64,000 nucleotides of DNA from Mucilaginibacter_A sp965201005 (GCF_965201005.1 NZ_OZ241747.1:1-64000), one strand, 5' to 3'; shown: positions 1 to 8,246, numbered from the stretch's first letter. Translations and numbers: made by a program. The notes: generated from the sequence alone by a model not told the origin.

Positions 1-266
1 GTGTGGCCGCGCCGGTTGTGGTTCCACCGGCCGGGGTGATAGCTGTAGTTTGGCCGCGGCCTGCTCCAATAGCCGGGTTGCGCCACATAACGGCTGCCGC
101 GCCATACATATTCGGGTTCTATCCAAACGGCACCGGCATAAGGGGCAAGCGGGCGGTTATAACCATAAGGTGCCGGACGCTCTGAAACGTAGTAGGAAGA
201 ACTTCCGCAGGATGCAAAAAACAAAGCCAGGGTGCAGGCAAACAGCATTAATTTTGTGGTTTTCAT
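1..266 (-). CDS. Lipoprotein with YxWxxGxY-type repeats, C-terminus cut by window edge
   Basis: Reading the minus strand from the ATG at 264-266 gives an open frame to the window edge. It starts MKTTKLMLFACTLALFFASC, a lipoprotein signal with lipobox FASC, so the product is probably anchored in the envelope. The mature part is rich in Tyr, Pro, Arg and Trp and carries YVWRGSRYV and PGYWSRP segments, which resemble the WXXGXW/YXWXXGXY repeat family of small Bacteroidota surface lipoproteins. No enzymatic role is suggested. The 88 visible codons lack a stop. The family assignment rests on motif resemblance only. Confidence 0.6.
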   Translation of the reverse strand, partial: MKTTKLMLFACTLALFFASCGSSSYYVSERPAPYGYNRPLAPYAGAVWIEPEYVWRGSRYVAQPGYWSRPRPNYSYHPGRWNHNRRGH

Positions 267-340
267 GATTGCTTTTTAATTATGACGGTTATAAACCAAC
301 AGCGTTTAATTACAGTTTGGCGAATTTTAAGCTCACACAA

Positions 341-364
341 ATGCTTCTTTTATCACCTAAATTT
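341..364 (-). repeat. Dispersed motif copy, GA type
   Basis: Exact core ATGCTTCTTTTA plus the second tract TAAATTT. It overlaps the TAG stop of the alkyltransferase-like gene, whose last codons lie inside the motif. Confidence 0.85.
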
Positions 365-692
365 CCAGTTCCTGTGCCGGGTCCCAAAAAACGGTTTTAA
401 AGTTTTGTACCTGGTCATCATCTACCAAAACGCCTTCACTTTCCAGCAATTGCTGCATCAGGTGCGGGCTGCCAAACCGTTGTTTGCCGGTTAATAACCC
501 AATGCGGTTAACTACGCGGTGCGCCGGAACAGGCGGAAATACTTTAACCGAGTTTCCCATTGCATACCCAACCATGCGCGAAGAACCTTTGGTGCCTAAA
601 AACCCGGCAATGGCACCGTAAGAAGTTACACGGCCAGCCGGGATTTGGCGCACAACCCAATACACTTTTTCGTAAAAACTATCGTTTTCCAT
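357..692 (-). CDS. Alkyltransferase-like protein (ATL), MGMT fold without the active cysteine
   Basis: The 111-residue product covers only the DNA-binding half of O6-alkylguanine-DNA alkyltransferases: the helix-turn-helix with RVTSYGAIAGFLG (residues 21-33) and the active-site strand. Where true MGMT/Ada enzymes have PCHRV, this protein has PAHRV (residues 56-60), so the methyl-accepting Cys is Ala. Such ATL proteins (E. coli YbaZ group) bind alkylated guanine and hand the lesion to nucleotide excision repair. The product is therefore probably a damage sensor rather than a repair enzyme. It lies 8 bases downstream of trmB on the same strand and is probably co-transcribed with it. Confidence 0.88.
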   Translation of the reverse strand: MENDSFYEKVYWVVRQIPAGRVTSYGAIAGFLGTKGSSRMVGYAMGNSVKVFPPVPAHRVVNRIGLLTGKQRFGSPHLMQQLLESEGVLVDDDQVQNFKTVFWDPAQELEI

Positions 693-700
693 TGCTAAAT

Positions 701-1372
701 TTAATCAAAAGAAAACTTCAGGTAATTGATGTTTTTATTGTTTTGCAGATACTTTTTTTCGTAATAAGTTTTGATGGATAAAATATCATCTGCATGTTCT
801 GAATGATAAAGATTATTTGTGGAACTGTGCAGCCGCAAATTTAATCCTGCAATTTTTTCCAGCGTGTAGTTGTATAAATTATCATTGTCGGTTTTGAGGT
901 GAACGATGCCGCCCGGCTGCAATATTTTCCGATAATTTTCGAGGAAGCGCGGAGAAGTCAAACGTTTGCGTTCACGGCCAACCTGCGGCTGCGGGTCAGG
1001 GAAAGTGATCCAGATTTCCGAAACTTCCTTCGGTTCAAAATAATCCAGGATTTGTTCGATCTGTATCCGCAGAAAAGCCACGTTTACAACATTTTCTTCT
1101 AAAGCCGTTTTGGCACCGCGCCAAATACGGTTGCCTTTATAATCAACCCCGATAAAGTTTTTTTGAGGAAACCGGCGCGCCATTTCTACAGCATATTCGC
1201 CTTTGCCGCAAGCCAGTTCCAGCACCAGCGGATGCTTGTTTTTAAAATGATTTCCGAGCCATTTTCCTTTTAAAAGGTAACCTTCATCTAATTGTAAAAC
1301 GTTTTCAAAAGTTGAAATTTCTGCAAAGCGTTTTAATTTATCTTTTCCCACAAACAAAAAATTAACCGGCAA
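701..1372 (-). CDS. trmB: tRNA (guanine-46-N7)-methyltransferase
   Basis: The 223-residue protein has the TrmB layout. There is an N-terminal lead, the SAM-binding motif LELACGKGEYAVEMA, the acidic VDYKG strand end, and the family signature WITFPDPQPQ followed by KRLTSPRFLENY. It transfers methyl from S-adenosylmethionine to N7 of G46 in tRNA in the cytoplasm. The length matches bacterial TrmB. It is first in a two-gene minus-strand unit with the ATL gene. Confidence 0.95.
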   Translation of the reverse strand: MPVNFLFVGKDKLKRFAEISTFENVLQLDEGYLLKGKWLGNHFKNKHPLVLELACGKGEYAVEMARRFPQKNFIGVDYKGNRIWRGAKTALEENVVNVAFLRIQIEQILDYFEPKEVSEIWITFPDPQPQVGRERKRLTSPRFLENYRKILQPGGIVHLKTDNDNLYNYTLEKIAGLNLRLHSSTNNLYHSEHADDILSIKTYYEKKYLQNNKNINYLKFSFD

Positions 1373-1400
1373 AAATAGCTTTAGCCAGCAAGTTATAAAA

Positions 1401-1433
1401 ACAAAAAAAGCAGGTTCTGTGGGAAAACCTGCT
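1401..1433 (-). terminator. Intrinsic terminator, minus strand
   Basis: On the minus strand the arms AGCAGGTT and AACCTGCT enclose a short loop and are followed by a T-run (seven T). It sits about 27 bases beyond the stop of the 1460-1984 gene. Confidence 0.8.
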
Positions 1434-1459
1434 ATTAACGATCAATTGTGATTAAAAAA

Positions 1460-1984
1460 TCAATCTAACTTTTTAATCACAATTGGTGTGTTGGTTGTTG
1501 TTGGTTTAGCTAACACAATGCTTTTTTTAGCCGGTGTTTTTAGCTTTGAAAAAAAGTTTTCCAGCGGTTTTACTTTGGCCAAAACAGTGTCGGTTACTTT
1601 TGAATTGGAAACGGATTTTTTAATTTTGTCCCAACCAGAAACTACCGCATCCTGATTGATATAACCAGATGCTTTTTGCGATAAAAAATTAACGATTTGT
1701 TTGGTTATAAAGCCTGAACCTTTAAACAGCGTTTTGTTTAAGGTAAGCGGAAGCAGGTACTTAGAAACCATTGCCACCACATCCTGATTTAACAAACCGT
1801 TAAGTTTGATATTGTTTCCGGATTCATTTACCGCTGATTTTGGAAATACAGAAAGCAGGGTTTTATAAATTGTTTTCGGACTGCTGAAACGCTGCTTGAT
1901 GGTAGCTTCCTGTTGTACAGTCAGGGTTTCAAGTCTTACAATTTCATTTCTTAAATCGTGGATACTTTTGATAGGTACAATCAT
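1460..1984 (-). CDS. Hypothetical protein, partner of a holin-X-like membrane protein
   Basis: I do not recognise this 174-residue protein. It has no signal peptide and no clear membrane segment. The N-terminus (SIHDLRNEIVRLETLTVQQEATIKQRF) looks like a short coiled coil, the middle is mixed, and the tail is Lys/Thr/Pro-rich. It overlaps the upstream membrane-protein gene by the four bases ATGA (1981-1984), so the two are translationally coupled. The pairing of a small Holin-X-like protein with a coiled-coil protein recalls Bacteroidota stress/envelope operons, but no function can be assigned. A terminator follows. Confidence 0.75.
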   Translation of the reverse strand: MIVPIKSIHDLRNEIVRLETLTVQQEATIKQRFSSPKTIYKTLLSVFPKSAVNESGNNIKLNGLLNQDVVAMVSKYLLPLTLNKTLFKGSGFITKQIVNFLSQKASGYINQDAVVSGWDKIKKSVSNSKVTDTVLAKVKPLENFFSKLKTPAKKSIVLAKPTTTNTPIVIKKLD

Positions 1985-2331
1985 TTGCCGTTGTTTTTAA
2001 AAAGTTTTGAAATGAAAAAGCCGATTAACGGTGCTTCAATATATTTCGCTTTTAGTACAAGTACCAAAACCGCTAAAATAATATAAACTAAGGTTACACA
2101 GCCAAAACCTGCCCAGTAAGAACCCAGGGCAGCACCCAAACCCAAACCAAGTGTTATGCTGGCAAACATTAAAATAAGCAAACCTAACACAGCTAAAATA
2201 GCATAAGCAATCACACTTGCGGCAATAGTGGTGGCCTGGTCTGTTGCTTTATATTTAAGCAAAGTAATACGGGTTTCTATATACTCTTTTATTTGATCGA
2301 TGATAGAAGGGTTTTTAGGGTTTTGTTCCAT
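1981..2331 (-). CDS. Holin-X-like (phage holin superfamily) small membrane protein
   Basis: Start chosen at the ATG at 2331 (MEQNPKNPSIIDQIKEY). An in-frame ATG six codons upstream would give an odd extension. The N-terminal amphipathic helix (IDQIKEYIETRITLLKYK) is followed by two long hydrophobic segments separated by a Gly-rich turn. This is the layout of the PF07332-type putative holin-X family found widely outside phages. It probably sits in the inner membrane. Nothing nearby looks like phage, so lysis is unlikely. It is the first gene of a two-gene operon. Confidence 0.75.
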   Translation of the reverse strand: MEQNPKNPSIIDQIKEYIETRITLLKYKATDQATTIAASVIAYAILAVLGLLILMFASITLGLGLGAALGSYWAGFGCVTLVYIILAVLVLVLKAKYIEAPLIGFFISKLFKNNGK

Positions 2332-2463
2332 AGGATAAAGGTTAAGCAAAGTTTCTTCGGGTTACTGATGTTAAAGAAACAAGTTTTGCAGGTACAATTT
2401 ACAATTTAAACAATTAAATTACCTAACTGCTTACAGCTTAATAATGTTTGCCTGTAATAATAA

Positions 2464-2487
2464 ATACTGTTTTTATGCCCCCAATTT
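2464..2487 (-). repeat. Dispersed motif copy, AC type
   Basis: Core ATACTGTTTTTA with the second tract CCAATTT. It lies between the holin-X-like gene and the OMP terminator. Confidence 0.8.
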
Positions 2488-2544
2488 ATGCTGAAGGATA
2501 TCACCGGCTTAAAACTTAAAAATCAGATATTTTTTTGAAACGAC

Positions 2545-2577
2545 AAAAAAGCCCCGGATAATCATCCGGGGCTTTTA
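2545..2577 (-). terminator. Intrinsic terminator of the OmpA-like gene
   Basis: Arms GCCCCGGAT and ATCCGGGGC flank a four-base loop, with A-run and T-run on both sides. It lies 19 bases past the stop of the 2596-3732 gene and could act in both directions. Confidence 0.9.
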
Positions 2578-2595
2578 TATCTAAGCAGCTAATTG

Positions 2596-3732
2596 TTATT
2601 TGTTAGCCCTTTTCATTTTTGTGGATGTATGATGTTTTTTAGTACGACTGTGGTGGGTCCTTCTGGTTGTTCTTTTCTTAACAACAACCGGAGGGGCCGG
2701 AGGAGCCGGAGGTGTAATCACAACTGGCTCTGGGAATTTGATTTCGCAACCGGAACCATCTACAACTGTACCTGCAGGAGTACCAGGACATTTGTCTAAA
2801 TCATCACGTACACCATCACCGTCAGAATCTTTTTTCAGATCCATAACGCCGGTTTCAACAGCACTTACTTTGCCTTTTAAGCTATCAACAGTAATGCGTA
2901 AGGTAGAATCTTTTAATTCATCATACATCATTGCCACCGGGTTAACCCAATCCAGGTTTGGTTTGGATTTTCCGCCTAAAGCAAATTCAAAACCACCGTA
3001 TCCGTATGAAAATTTATCTTTGGTTGGATATCCGCCATTAACACCATCTAAGTTATCGCCGTCAACAAATGTTGCGGTATATCCTAAATTGAAAGCAACT
3101 TTATCAGATAATCTGAATTTGATCCCAACACCAATAGGAATGATTAATTCATGAACATAAGTATTGTTACGGTCTGGGCCTGCTTTATCTTTAAAATCAA
3201 CAACTGTATTATTAGCTAAAGTAACTTTTGGAGCATAGCCGGCAATACCACCACCCGCAGAAACGAAGAAGTTCACCGAGTTTTTACGACGGATAAAATC
3301 TACTGTGGCAACATTAACCACGCCGCTTAAGGTTGCAGTATATCCTAAATCTGTATCAAAAGCCCTGGCGCCATTTTTAACACCACCAACTGCATCAACA
3401 TTAGAAGCAGATAGTTTTCCTCTAACTCCGTCCAGTTGTAAGCCAAAAGCATGGCCTAATTGCTTTCTGATAGAGACACCATAGCCAAAGTTCAACTCTT
3501 TGTTGGTAAAATCATTTGATCCGAAAACAACAAGCGGGGTTAAAACACCTGCGTTGACACCAATATTCCAGGTAGTGTACTGTGCACGGCCACCAAATAC
3601 CATTGGCTTGCCGTTTGATGACATTGACATTTCAGGTTTAGCCATTCGTGTCGAGTCTTGAGCGGAGACTTTAGCCGCCGGCAGTGACAACAAGCCGAGA
3701 GCTATTAGTGAGTAGAAGTTTACTTTTTTCAT
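2596..3732 (-). CDS. Outer-membrane beta-barrel with TSP3 repeat and basic tail, lacking the OmpA domain
   Basis: The 378-residue product starts with a Sec signal (ends KVSAQ). About 250 residues of alternating strands follow, of the kind seen in Bacteroidota OmpA-like barrels. A single thrombospondin type-3 calcium motif comes next (DSDGDGVRDDLDKCPGTPAG). In relatives this motif leads into a peptidoglycan-binding OmpA domain. Here it is replaced by a Pro-rich linker (PPAPPAPP) and a 30-residue tail of Arg, Lys, His and Thr. The tail may bind peptidoglycan or other anionic polymers by charge, which is inference. The gene is monocistronic with its own terminator. Confidence 0.85.
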   Translation of the reverse strand: MKKVNFYSLIALGLLSLPAAKVSAQDSTRMAKPEMSMSSNGKPMVFGGRAQYTTWNIGVNAGVLTPLVVFGSNDFTNKELNFGYGVSIRKQLGHAFGLQLDGVRGKLSASNVDAVGGVKNGARAFDTDLGYTATLSGVVNVATVDFIRRKNSVNFFVSAGGGIAGYAPKVTLANNTVVDFKDKAGPDRNNTYVHELIIPIGVGIKFRLSDKVAFNLGYTATFVDGDNLDGVNGGYPTKDKFSYGYGGFEFALGGKSKPNLDWVNPVAMMYDELKDSTLRITVDSLKGKVSAVETGVMDLKKDSDGDGVRDDLDKCPGTPAGTVVDGSGCEIKFPEPVVITPPAPPAPPVVVKKRTTRRTHHSRTKKHHTSTKMKRANK

Positions 3733-3849
3733 TGTCTTTTTTTTGGATGTGCAATATTGCTAATTTTTTTTTTGATTAACAACATTACTGTGAATAGTTA
3801 GTTGGTTGAAATTGTTTTTGTATTTAATTATATGTTGTCTTCACTTAAT

Positions 3850-4044
3850 TTATTTAACCTGCTTGATGATGTTTTCTACCTGCTTGCAGCAGTTTAGGAT
3901 TATATCTGTGTAACAGGCAAAATCTTCGCTGTCATCCTGCCCAAACTCTGCTTTGATACCTTCAATGGCCAGATAAATATTGCTTAATTGGTTTCGAATG
4001 TCGTGCTCTATAATCCTGGCGGTTACTTCGGCTTCCATGCTCAT
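3850..4044 (-). CDS. 64-residue H-box protein resembling a lone histidine-kinase dimerisation helix
   Basis: The tiny protein contains IEHDIRNQLSNIYLAIEGI, which matches the phospho-acceptor H-box of histidine kinases (H-[DE]-[IL]-R-N-x-L). A second helix with two cysteines follows (ILNCCKQVENIIKQV). That is a complete helical hairpin such as a DHp domain, with no ATPase domain. Its ATG overlaps the stop of the sigma-54 response regulator upstream (ATGA, 4041-4044), so it is translationally coupled to a regulator that needs a phospho-donor. I infer that it docks on or dephosphorylates that regulator. It could instead be a kinase remnant. Confidence 0.7.
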   Translation of the reverse strand: MSMEAEVTARIIEHDIRNQLSNIYLAIEGIKAEFGQDDSEDFACYTDIILNCCKQVENIIKQVK

Positions 4045-5474
4045 GCTTTGATTGTTTGATGGTCTGCGGCATTCATTTTATTATACAAAGTTTTGCGGTC
4101 GATGTTTAAAATTTGTGCAGCTTTTGTTTTGTTAAAGTTTACTTCTTTCAGCACCTTTAAAATGGTTTCATATTCGGCCTCCAGGGCTGCATTTTTTAAA
4201 TCCGGCCTTGGCGAAGATGTAACCAAATGTTGTGCCTGGGGCAATGCTTCTTTTACCAATGTTTTTACGTCCGTATTATAAATTTCAAGCGGAAGCGATT
4301 TGGTTGAGATTTCCTCTCCTTCTGTCAACAAAGTTGCCCTGCGGATCACGTTTTTTAATTCCCTGATATTGCCCGGCCAGCCATAAGTAGTTAAGGCGGC
4401 GGCGGCGTCTGGTGCAAACTTGCTGATGTTTTTGCCTAATTCCTGGCTGGTAACTTTTGCAAAATAGGTGGCAATCAGCATAATATCTGCCCCACGGTTG
4501 CGCAGCGGCGGCATATAAATGGCAAATTCGTTAAAACGGTGATACAAATCTTCCCTGAAACGTCCGTTTTGGATCGCTTCGGCCAGGTTTTCATTGGTGG
4601 CCACGATAATGCGCACATCCAAATCAATTTCTTTGGTGCTGCCAATGCGTTTCACTTTCCGTTCCTGCACGGTCCGCAATAGAGTTGCCTGTATTTCGTA
4701 AGACAAATTACCAATCTCATCCAAAAACAAGGTGCCGCCGTTGGCCATTTCAAAATGACCGATTTTTGTGTTCAGCGCACCGGTAAATGCTCCTTTTTCA
4801 TGGCCAAAAAACTCACTTCCGGCCAGTTCTTTGGTCAACGAGCCGCAATCCATCGCCACAAAAGGCTGATTATGGCGGTCGCTTTTTTGGTGGATGCTTT
4901 TTGCCACCGATTCTTTACCGGTCCCGCTTTCACCAAAAATAATCACGCTGTAATTTGTAGGGGAGACCAAACTCACCTGCCGGGCCAACTCTTTGGAGGC
5001 TTCACTCACACCAACCACCAGCTCCTGCTTGCCCGCAAAAGTGGTGATACTGTTTTTACCGGTGTTTTTTTCGGGATTGAGGTGAACCGCAACCGGTGCC
5101 GAATTTAAAGCACTTTGCGTTTCAATGGCTTTGTTGATCGTATTTAGGATTTCATCCGGGTAAAGCGGCTTCGTAATATAATCATAAGCACCCATTTTGA
5201 TGAGTTCTACCGCCATTTTAATATCCGAATAGCCGGTAATGATGATCACGCCCGTGCCCGGGTATTCCTGCTTGATCTTTTTCAAAACTTCGCGGCCATC
5301 GGTATCTTCCAGCCTGAAATCGCATAAAACAAGCGTAAAATGGTTGCTTTTAAGCAGTTCTGTTGCCGCTGCGCCGGTAGATGCCGTAAGCACTTCAAAG
5401 CCATTGCGGGTCAAAAACCGCGACAGCAGATTTGCAGTGTTTACTTCATCATCAACAATCAACAGCTTTTTCAT
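4041..5474 (-). CDS. Sigma-54-dependent response regulator, NtrC/AtoC family
   Basis: Start set at the ATG at 5474 (MKKLLIVDDE); an upstream TTG would add two residues. Domains: receiver (acidic pair D8-D9, phospho-acceptor D52, TKP at 101-103), AAA+ sigma-54 domain (Walker A GESGTGKE at 181-188, intact GAFTGA loop at 228-233, Walker B LFLDEIG), and a C-terminal Fis-type HTH (NFNKTKAAQILNIDRKTLYNKM). The intact GAFTGA loop means it should contact sigma-54 and open promoters at -24/-12 sites. No full kinase lies beside it. The next gene is the 64-residue H-box protein, with overlapping start and stop. Confidence 0.95.
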   Translation of the reverse strand: MKKLLIVDDEVNTANLLSRFLTRNGFEVLTASTGAAATELLKSNHFTLVLCDFRLEDTDGREVLKKIKQEYPGTGVIIITGYSDIKMAVELIKMGAYDYITKPLYPDEILNTINKAIETQSALNSAPVAVHLNPEKNTGKNSITTFAGKQELVVGVSEASKELARQVSLVSPTNYSVIIFGESGTGKESVAKSIHQKSDRHNQPFVAMDCGSLTKELAGSEFFGHEKGAFTGALNTKIGHFEMANGGTLFLDEIGNLSYEIQATLLRTVQERKVKRIGSTKEIDLDVRIIVATNENLAEAIQNGRFREDLYHRFNEFAIYMPPLRNRGADIMLIATYFAKVTSQELGKNISKFAPDAAAALTTYGWPGNIRELKNVIRRATLLTEGEEISTKSLPLEIYNTDVKTLVKEALPQAQHLVTSSPRPDLKNAALEAEYETILKVLKEVNFNKTKAAQILNIDRKTLYNKMNAADHQTIKA

Positions 5475-5572
5475 AACCAACAGCGCTTCAAAACAAGCAT
5501 AAAAATGATTTTTACGTCTTTACGCTAAGTTTGGGCAAAAGGTTTTGCAACAAATGCTTAAATTATAGGCAT

Positions 5573-5605
5573 AAAAAAAGCTGCCTAATACAAGGCAGCT
5601 TTTTA
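5573..5605 (-). terminator. Intrinsic terminator of the small barrel gene
   Basis: Arms AAAGCTGCC and GGCAGCTTT flank an eight-base loop, with a run of A upstream that reads as T on the minus strand. It lies 18 bases past the stop of the 5623-6207 gene. Confidence 0.88.
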
Positions 5606-5622
5606 TTTTGTCTGAAGAATGA

Positions 5623-6207
5623 TTATTTGGTATCAAAAGCATAGGCAACGCGGATGCCGAAGAAATTATTGTTGTTGCCGTTTGTATAAAATTTGGTATT
5701 GCTTTCAAAGCGGATACCGGCATCAATATAATTTTTGTTGCCCACCGGAAACTGCACACCAATTTGCGGCGCATAAGTAAACGCGGTTGATTCTGTTGCA
5801 CCGCTTTTGTTTTTATTGGCGATAAAAGAAGCACCGGCCTCACCTTGTACATAAAAATTTGGTATCGGGAAATATTTCAAACCAACTTTTACCGGAACCA
5901 GATCAATGTCCGGAGCTTTTTTAGAAACGATACCGGCATTATAAGTTTTACCAAAAAAGTTGTTAAAACCCGCGTTGGCCGTCACAAATAAACGTTCGGC
6001 AACTGGTATGTCTGCCTGAACAGAACCGCCTAAATTCCAATTATGCGTATTAGACAAATTACCGACCGGAATGCCGGATTCTACACCAATACTTAATCGA
6101 ACACCATTGGCAGCAGTGGTTGTAGTTTGAACAGTTTGTGCTTTTGCACTGAAAGATAACCCGGCAATAGCCAGGGACAATGTAGTGATTTTAAATAGAT
6201 TTTTCAT
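5623..6207 (-). CDS. Outer-membrane beta-barrel protein
   Basis: The start is the ATG at 6207, because MKNLFKITTLSLAIAGLSFS followed by AKAQ forms a normal Sec signal. Upstream in-frame codons are AT-rich and unconvincing. The mature 170 residues alternate polar and aromatic residues with Gly turns, and the protein ends IRVAYAFDTK. This is typical of the porin-like outer-membrane barrels (OMP_b-brl families) of Bacteroidota. Specific cargo is unknown. It is a single gene with a strong terminator downstream. Confidence 0.82.
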   Translation of the reverse strand: MKNLFKITTLSLAIAGLSFSAKAQTVQTTTTAANGVRLSIGVESGIPVGNLSNTHNWNLGGSVQADIPVAERLFVTANAGFNNFFGKTYNAGIVSKKAPDIDLVPVKVGLKYFPIPNFYVQGEAGASFIANKNKSGATESTAFTYAPQIGVQFPVGNKNYIDAGIRFESNTKFYTNGNNNNFFGIRVAYAFDTK

Positions 6208-6334
6208 GTGTAGAATTATTATGTGTTTAAACACGCAACAAATATACAGAGAAAGGTAAATAGGTTTTTTCATCCGATTGTCAATATTATTCAATCGATT
6301 GATTAACAAAAAATCAATAAAATTAATTGAGATA

Positions 6335-6378
6335 ATACTTCTTTTATCAGGTAAAAATTGGTGCCTTAAAAGAAGCAT
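6335..6378. repeat. Inverted pair of dispersed motifs (GA type)
   Basis: ATACTTCTTTTA at 6335-6346 and TAAAAGAAGCAT at 6367-6378 face each other about 20 bases apart, with the AT tracts inside. The pair lies between the divergent barrel gene and glnS, in the shared upstream region. Confidence 0.8.
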
Positions 6379-6458
6379 CTGGAAGAAATGATTTTCAGAA
6401 ATTTTTCGGCTGGATTTAATCTAACTTAAACCAACAAAATTTCGCTATAAAATATTTT

Positions 6459-6466
6459 TACTTTTG
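6459..6466 (+). promoter_or_regulatory. Bacteroidota -7 box upstream of glnS
   Basis: TACTTTTG matches the TAnnTTTG consensus and lies 20 bases before the glnS ATG. No good -33 TTG is seen at the usual distance. Confidence 0.5.
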
Positions 6467-6485
6467 CAGCAGTACAAAACTGGTT

Positions 6486-8153
6486 ATGAGCGAGAAAAAA
6501 TCACTGAATTTTATAGAAGAAATTGTTGAACAGGATATCCGCGACAGTAAAAACGGCGGCCGGATTTCTACCCGTTTCCCGCCCGAGCCGAATGGTTATC
6601 TGCATATCGGCCATGCCAAATCTATCTGCTTAAATTTTGGCCTGGCGCAGGAATATGGCGGCCAAACCAATCTCCGTTTTGATGACACCAACCCGATAAC
6701 CGAGGAAACGGAATATGTGGAAAGTATTAAAGCCGATGTAAAATGGCTGGGTTTTGCCTGGGCGAATGAACTTTACGCTTCGGATTATTTTGATGTGCTG
6801 TATGCTTTTGCTTTAAACCTGATCCGCCAGGGTTTGGCTTATGTTGATGATAGCACACCGGAAGAAATTGCCGCGCAAAAAGGAACACCAACAGAACCAG
6901 GCACGCCAAATCAATACAGAAACCGCAGCATTGAAGAAAATATAGCTTTGTTTCAGGAAATGCACGACGGCAAACATTTCGATGGTGCCAAAGTGCTGCG
7001 TGCCAAAGCGGACCTGGCTTCCCCCAACATGCAGATGCGCGATCCGCTGATGTACCGCATCAAACATGCGTACCATCACCGCACCGGCGACAAATGGTGC
7101 ATTTACCCGATGTATGATTTTGCGCATGGCCAGAGCGATTCGATCGAGAACATTACGCATTCTATCTGTACTTTAGAATTTATCCCGCACCGCGAACTGT
7201 ACAATTGGTTTATCGAAAAGCTGGCGATCTTCCCTTCGCAGCAACATGAATTTGCCCGTTTAAACATTACTTATATGGTGATGAGCAAGCGCAAAATGCT
7301 GCAATTGGTCAATCAAAATTTTGTTTCCGGCTGGGATGATCCGCGGATGCCAACCATCAGCGGTTTGCGCCGCAGAGGTTATACAGCGGCCAGCATCCGC
7401 GATTTTTGCGACAGGATCGGCGTGGCCAAACGCGAAAACCTGATCGATTACAGCTTGCTGGAATTTTGCATCCGCGAAGAACTGAACAAAACGGCTTGGC
7501 GCCGGATGGCGGTTTTAGATCCGGTAAAAGTAACCATCACCAATTATCCCGAAGGCCGGGAAGAAATGCTCCACGGAGAAAATAACCCGGAAGTTGAAGG
7601 CGGCGATGGCGGCCGCAATTTGCCTTTCGGCCGGGAAATTTATATCGAACGCGAGGACTTTATGGAACTGGCACCGAAAAAATTCTTCCGTTTAAGTCCG
7701 GGTTTGATGGTGCGGTTAAAAAGTGCTTACATTATTAAGTGCGAGGATTTTGTAAAAGATGACGCAGGCGAAATCACCGAAATCCGTTGCACATACATCC
7801 CCGAAAGCAAAAGCGGGCACGATACGAGCGGCATCAACGTAAAAGGGACCATCCACTGGGTTAGTGTGCCGCACGCTAAAACCGCCGAAGTACGATTGTA
7901 CGACCGTTTATTTACCGCCGAAGATATGAACGCAATCGAGGGCGATTTTGAAAATTATATCAACCCAAACAGCTTAACTACAATTACTGCTTTTATTGAG
8001 CCGGATTTGGCACAAGCCGAAACCAACCGAGGATACCAGTTTATCCGCAAAGGTTATTTTACGGTAGATCCGGATTCGACCGATGAAAAGCTGATTTTTA
8101 ACCGTACGGTTACGCTGAAAGATACCTGGGCAAAAGAAGTGAAGAAAAACTGA
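6486..8153 (+). CDS. glnS: Glutaminyl-tRNA synthetase
   Basis: The 555-residue length matches E. coli GlnRS (554). The class I signature HIGH is in PPEPNGYLHIGHAKSICLNFG near residue 40, and the KMSKS-type loop is seen as VMSKRKML. The C-terminal beta-barrel anticodon-binding domains continue to residue 555. The enzyme charges tRNA-Gln with glutamine in the cytoplasm. The stop codon overlaps a dispersed-motif palindrome that probably ends transcription. Confidence 0.97.
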   Translation: MSEKKSLNFIEEIVEQDIRDSKNGGRISTRFPPEPNGYLHIGHAKSICLNFGLAQEYGGQTNLRFDDTNPITEETEYVESIKADVKWLGFAWANELYASDYFDVLYAFALNLIRQGLAYVDDSTPEEIAAQKGTPTEPGTPNQYRNRSIEENIALFQEMHDGKHFDGAKVLRAKADLASPNMQMRDPLMYRIKHAYHHRTGDKWCIYPMYDFAHGQSDSIENITHSICTLEFIPHRELYNWFIEKLAIFPSQQHEFARLNITYMVMSKRKMLQLVNQNFVSGWDDPRMPTISGLRRRGYTAASIRDFCDRIGVAKRENLIDYSLLEFCIREELNKTAWRRMAVLDPVKVTITNYPEGREEMLHGENNPEVEGGDGGRNLPFGREIYIEREDFMELAPKKFFRLSPGLMVRLKSAYIIKCEDFVKDDAGEITEIRCTYIPESKSGHDTSGINVKGTIHWVSVPHAKTAEVRLYDRLFTAEDMNAIEGDFENYINPNSLTTITAFIEPDLAQAETNRGYQFIRKGYFTVDPDSTDEKLIFNRTVTLKDTWAKEVKKN

Positions 8154-8182
8154 TACTGTTTTTATCCCTGTAAAAACAGTAT
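8153..8182 (+). terminator. Terminator made of two overlapping dispersed motifs (AC type)
   Basis: ATACTGTTTTTA and its perfect complement TAAAAACAGTAT are separated by six bases (TCCCTG), giving a 12-bp stem. The left arm begins inside the glnS stop codon. The U-rich arm and its position suggest that it ends glnS transcription. Confidence 0.75.
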
Positions 8183-8246
8183 TTACTTACAAAAGTGATT
8201 GATCTCATGGCAATCGCCATTTTTAGGTACAAAGGTTTTATAAACG

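Noticed and set aside
1361..1383. Motif-like AATTAACCGGCAAAAATAGC upstream of trmB
   Set aside because: Core differs at several positions (no AAGCAT or CAGCAT), so it was not counted as a copy.
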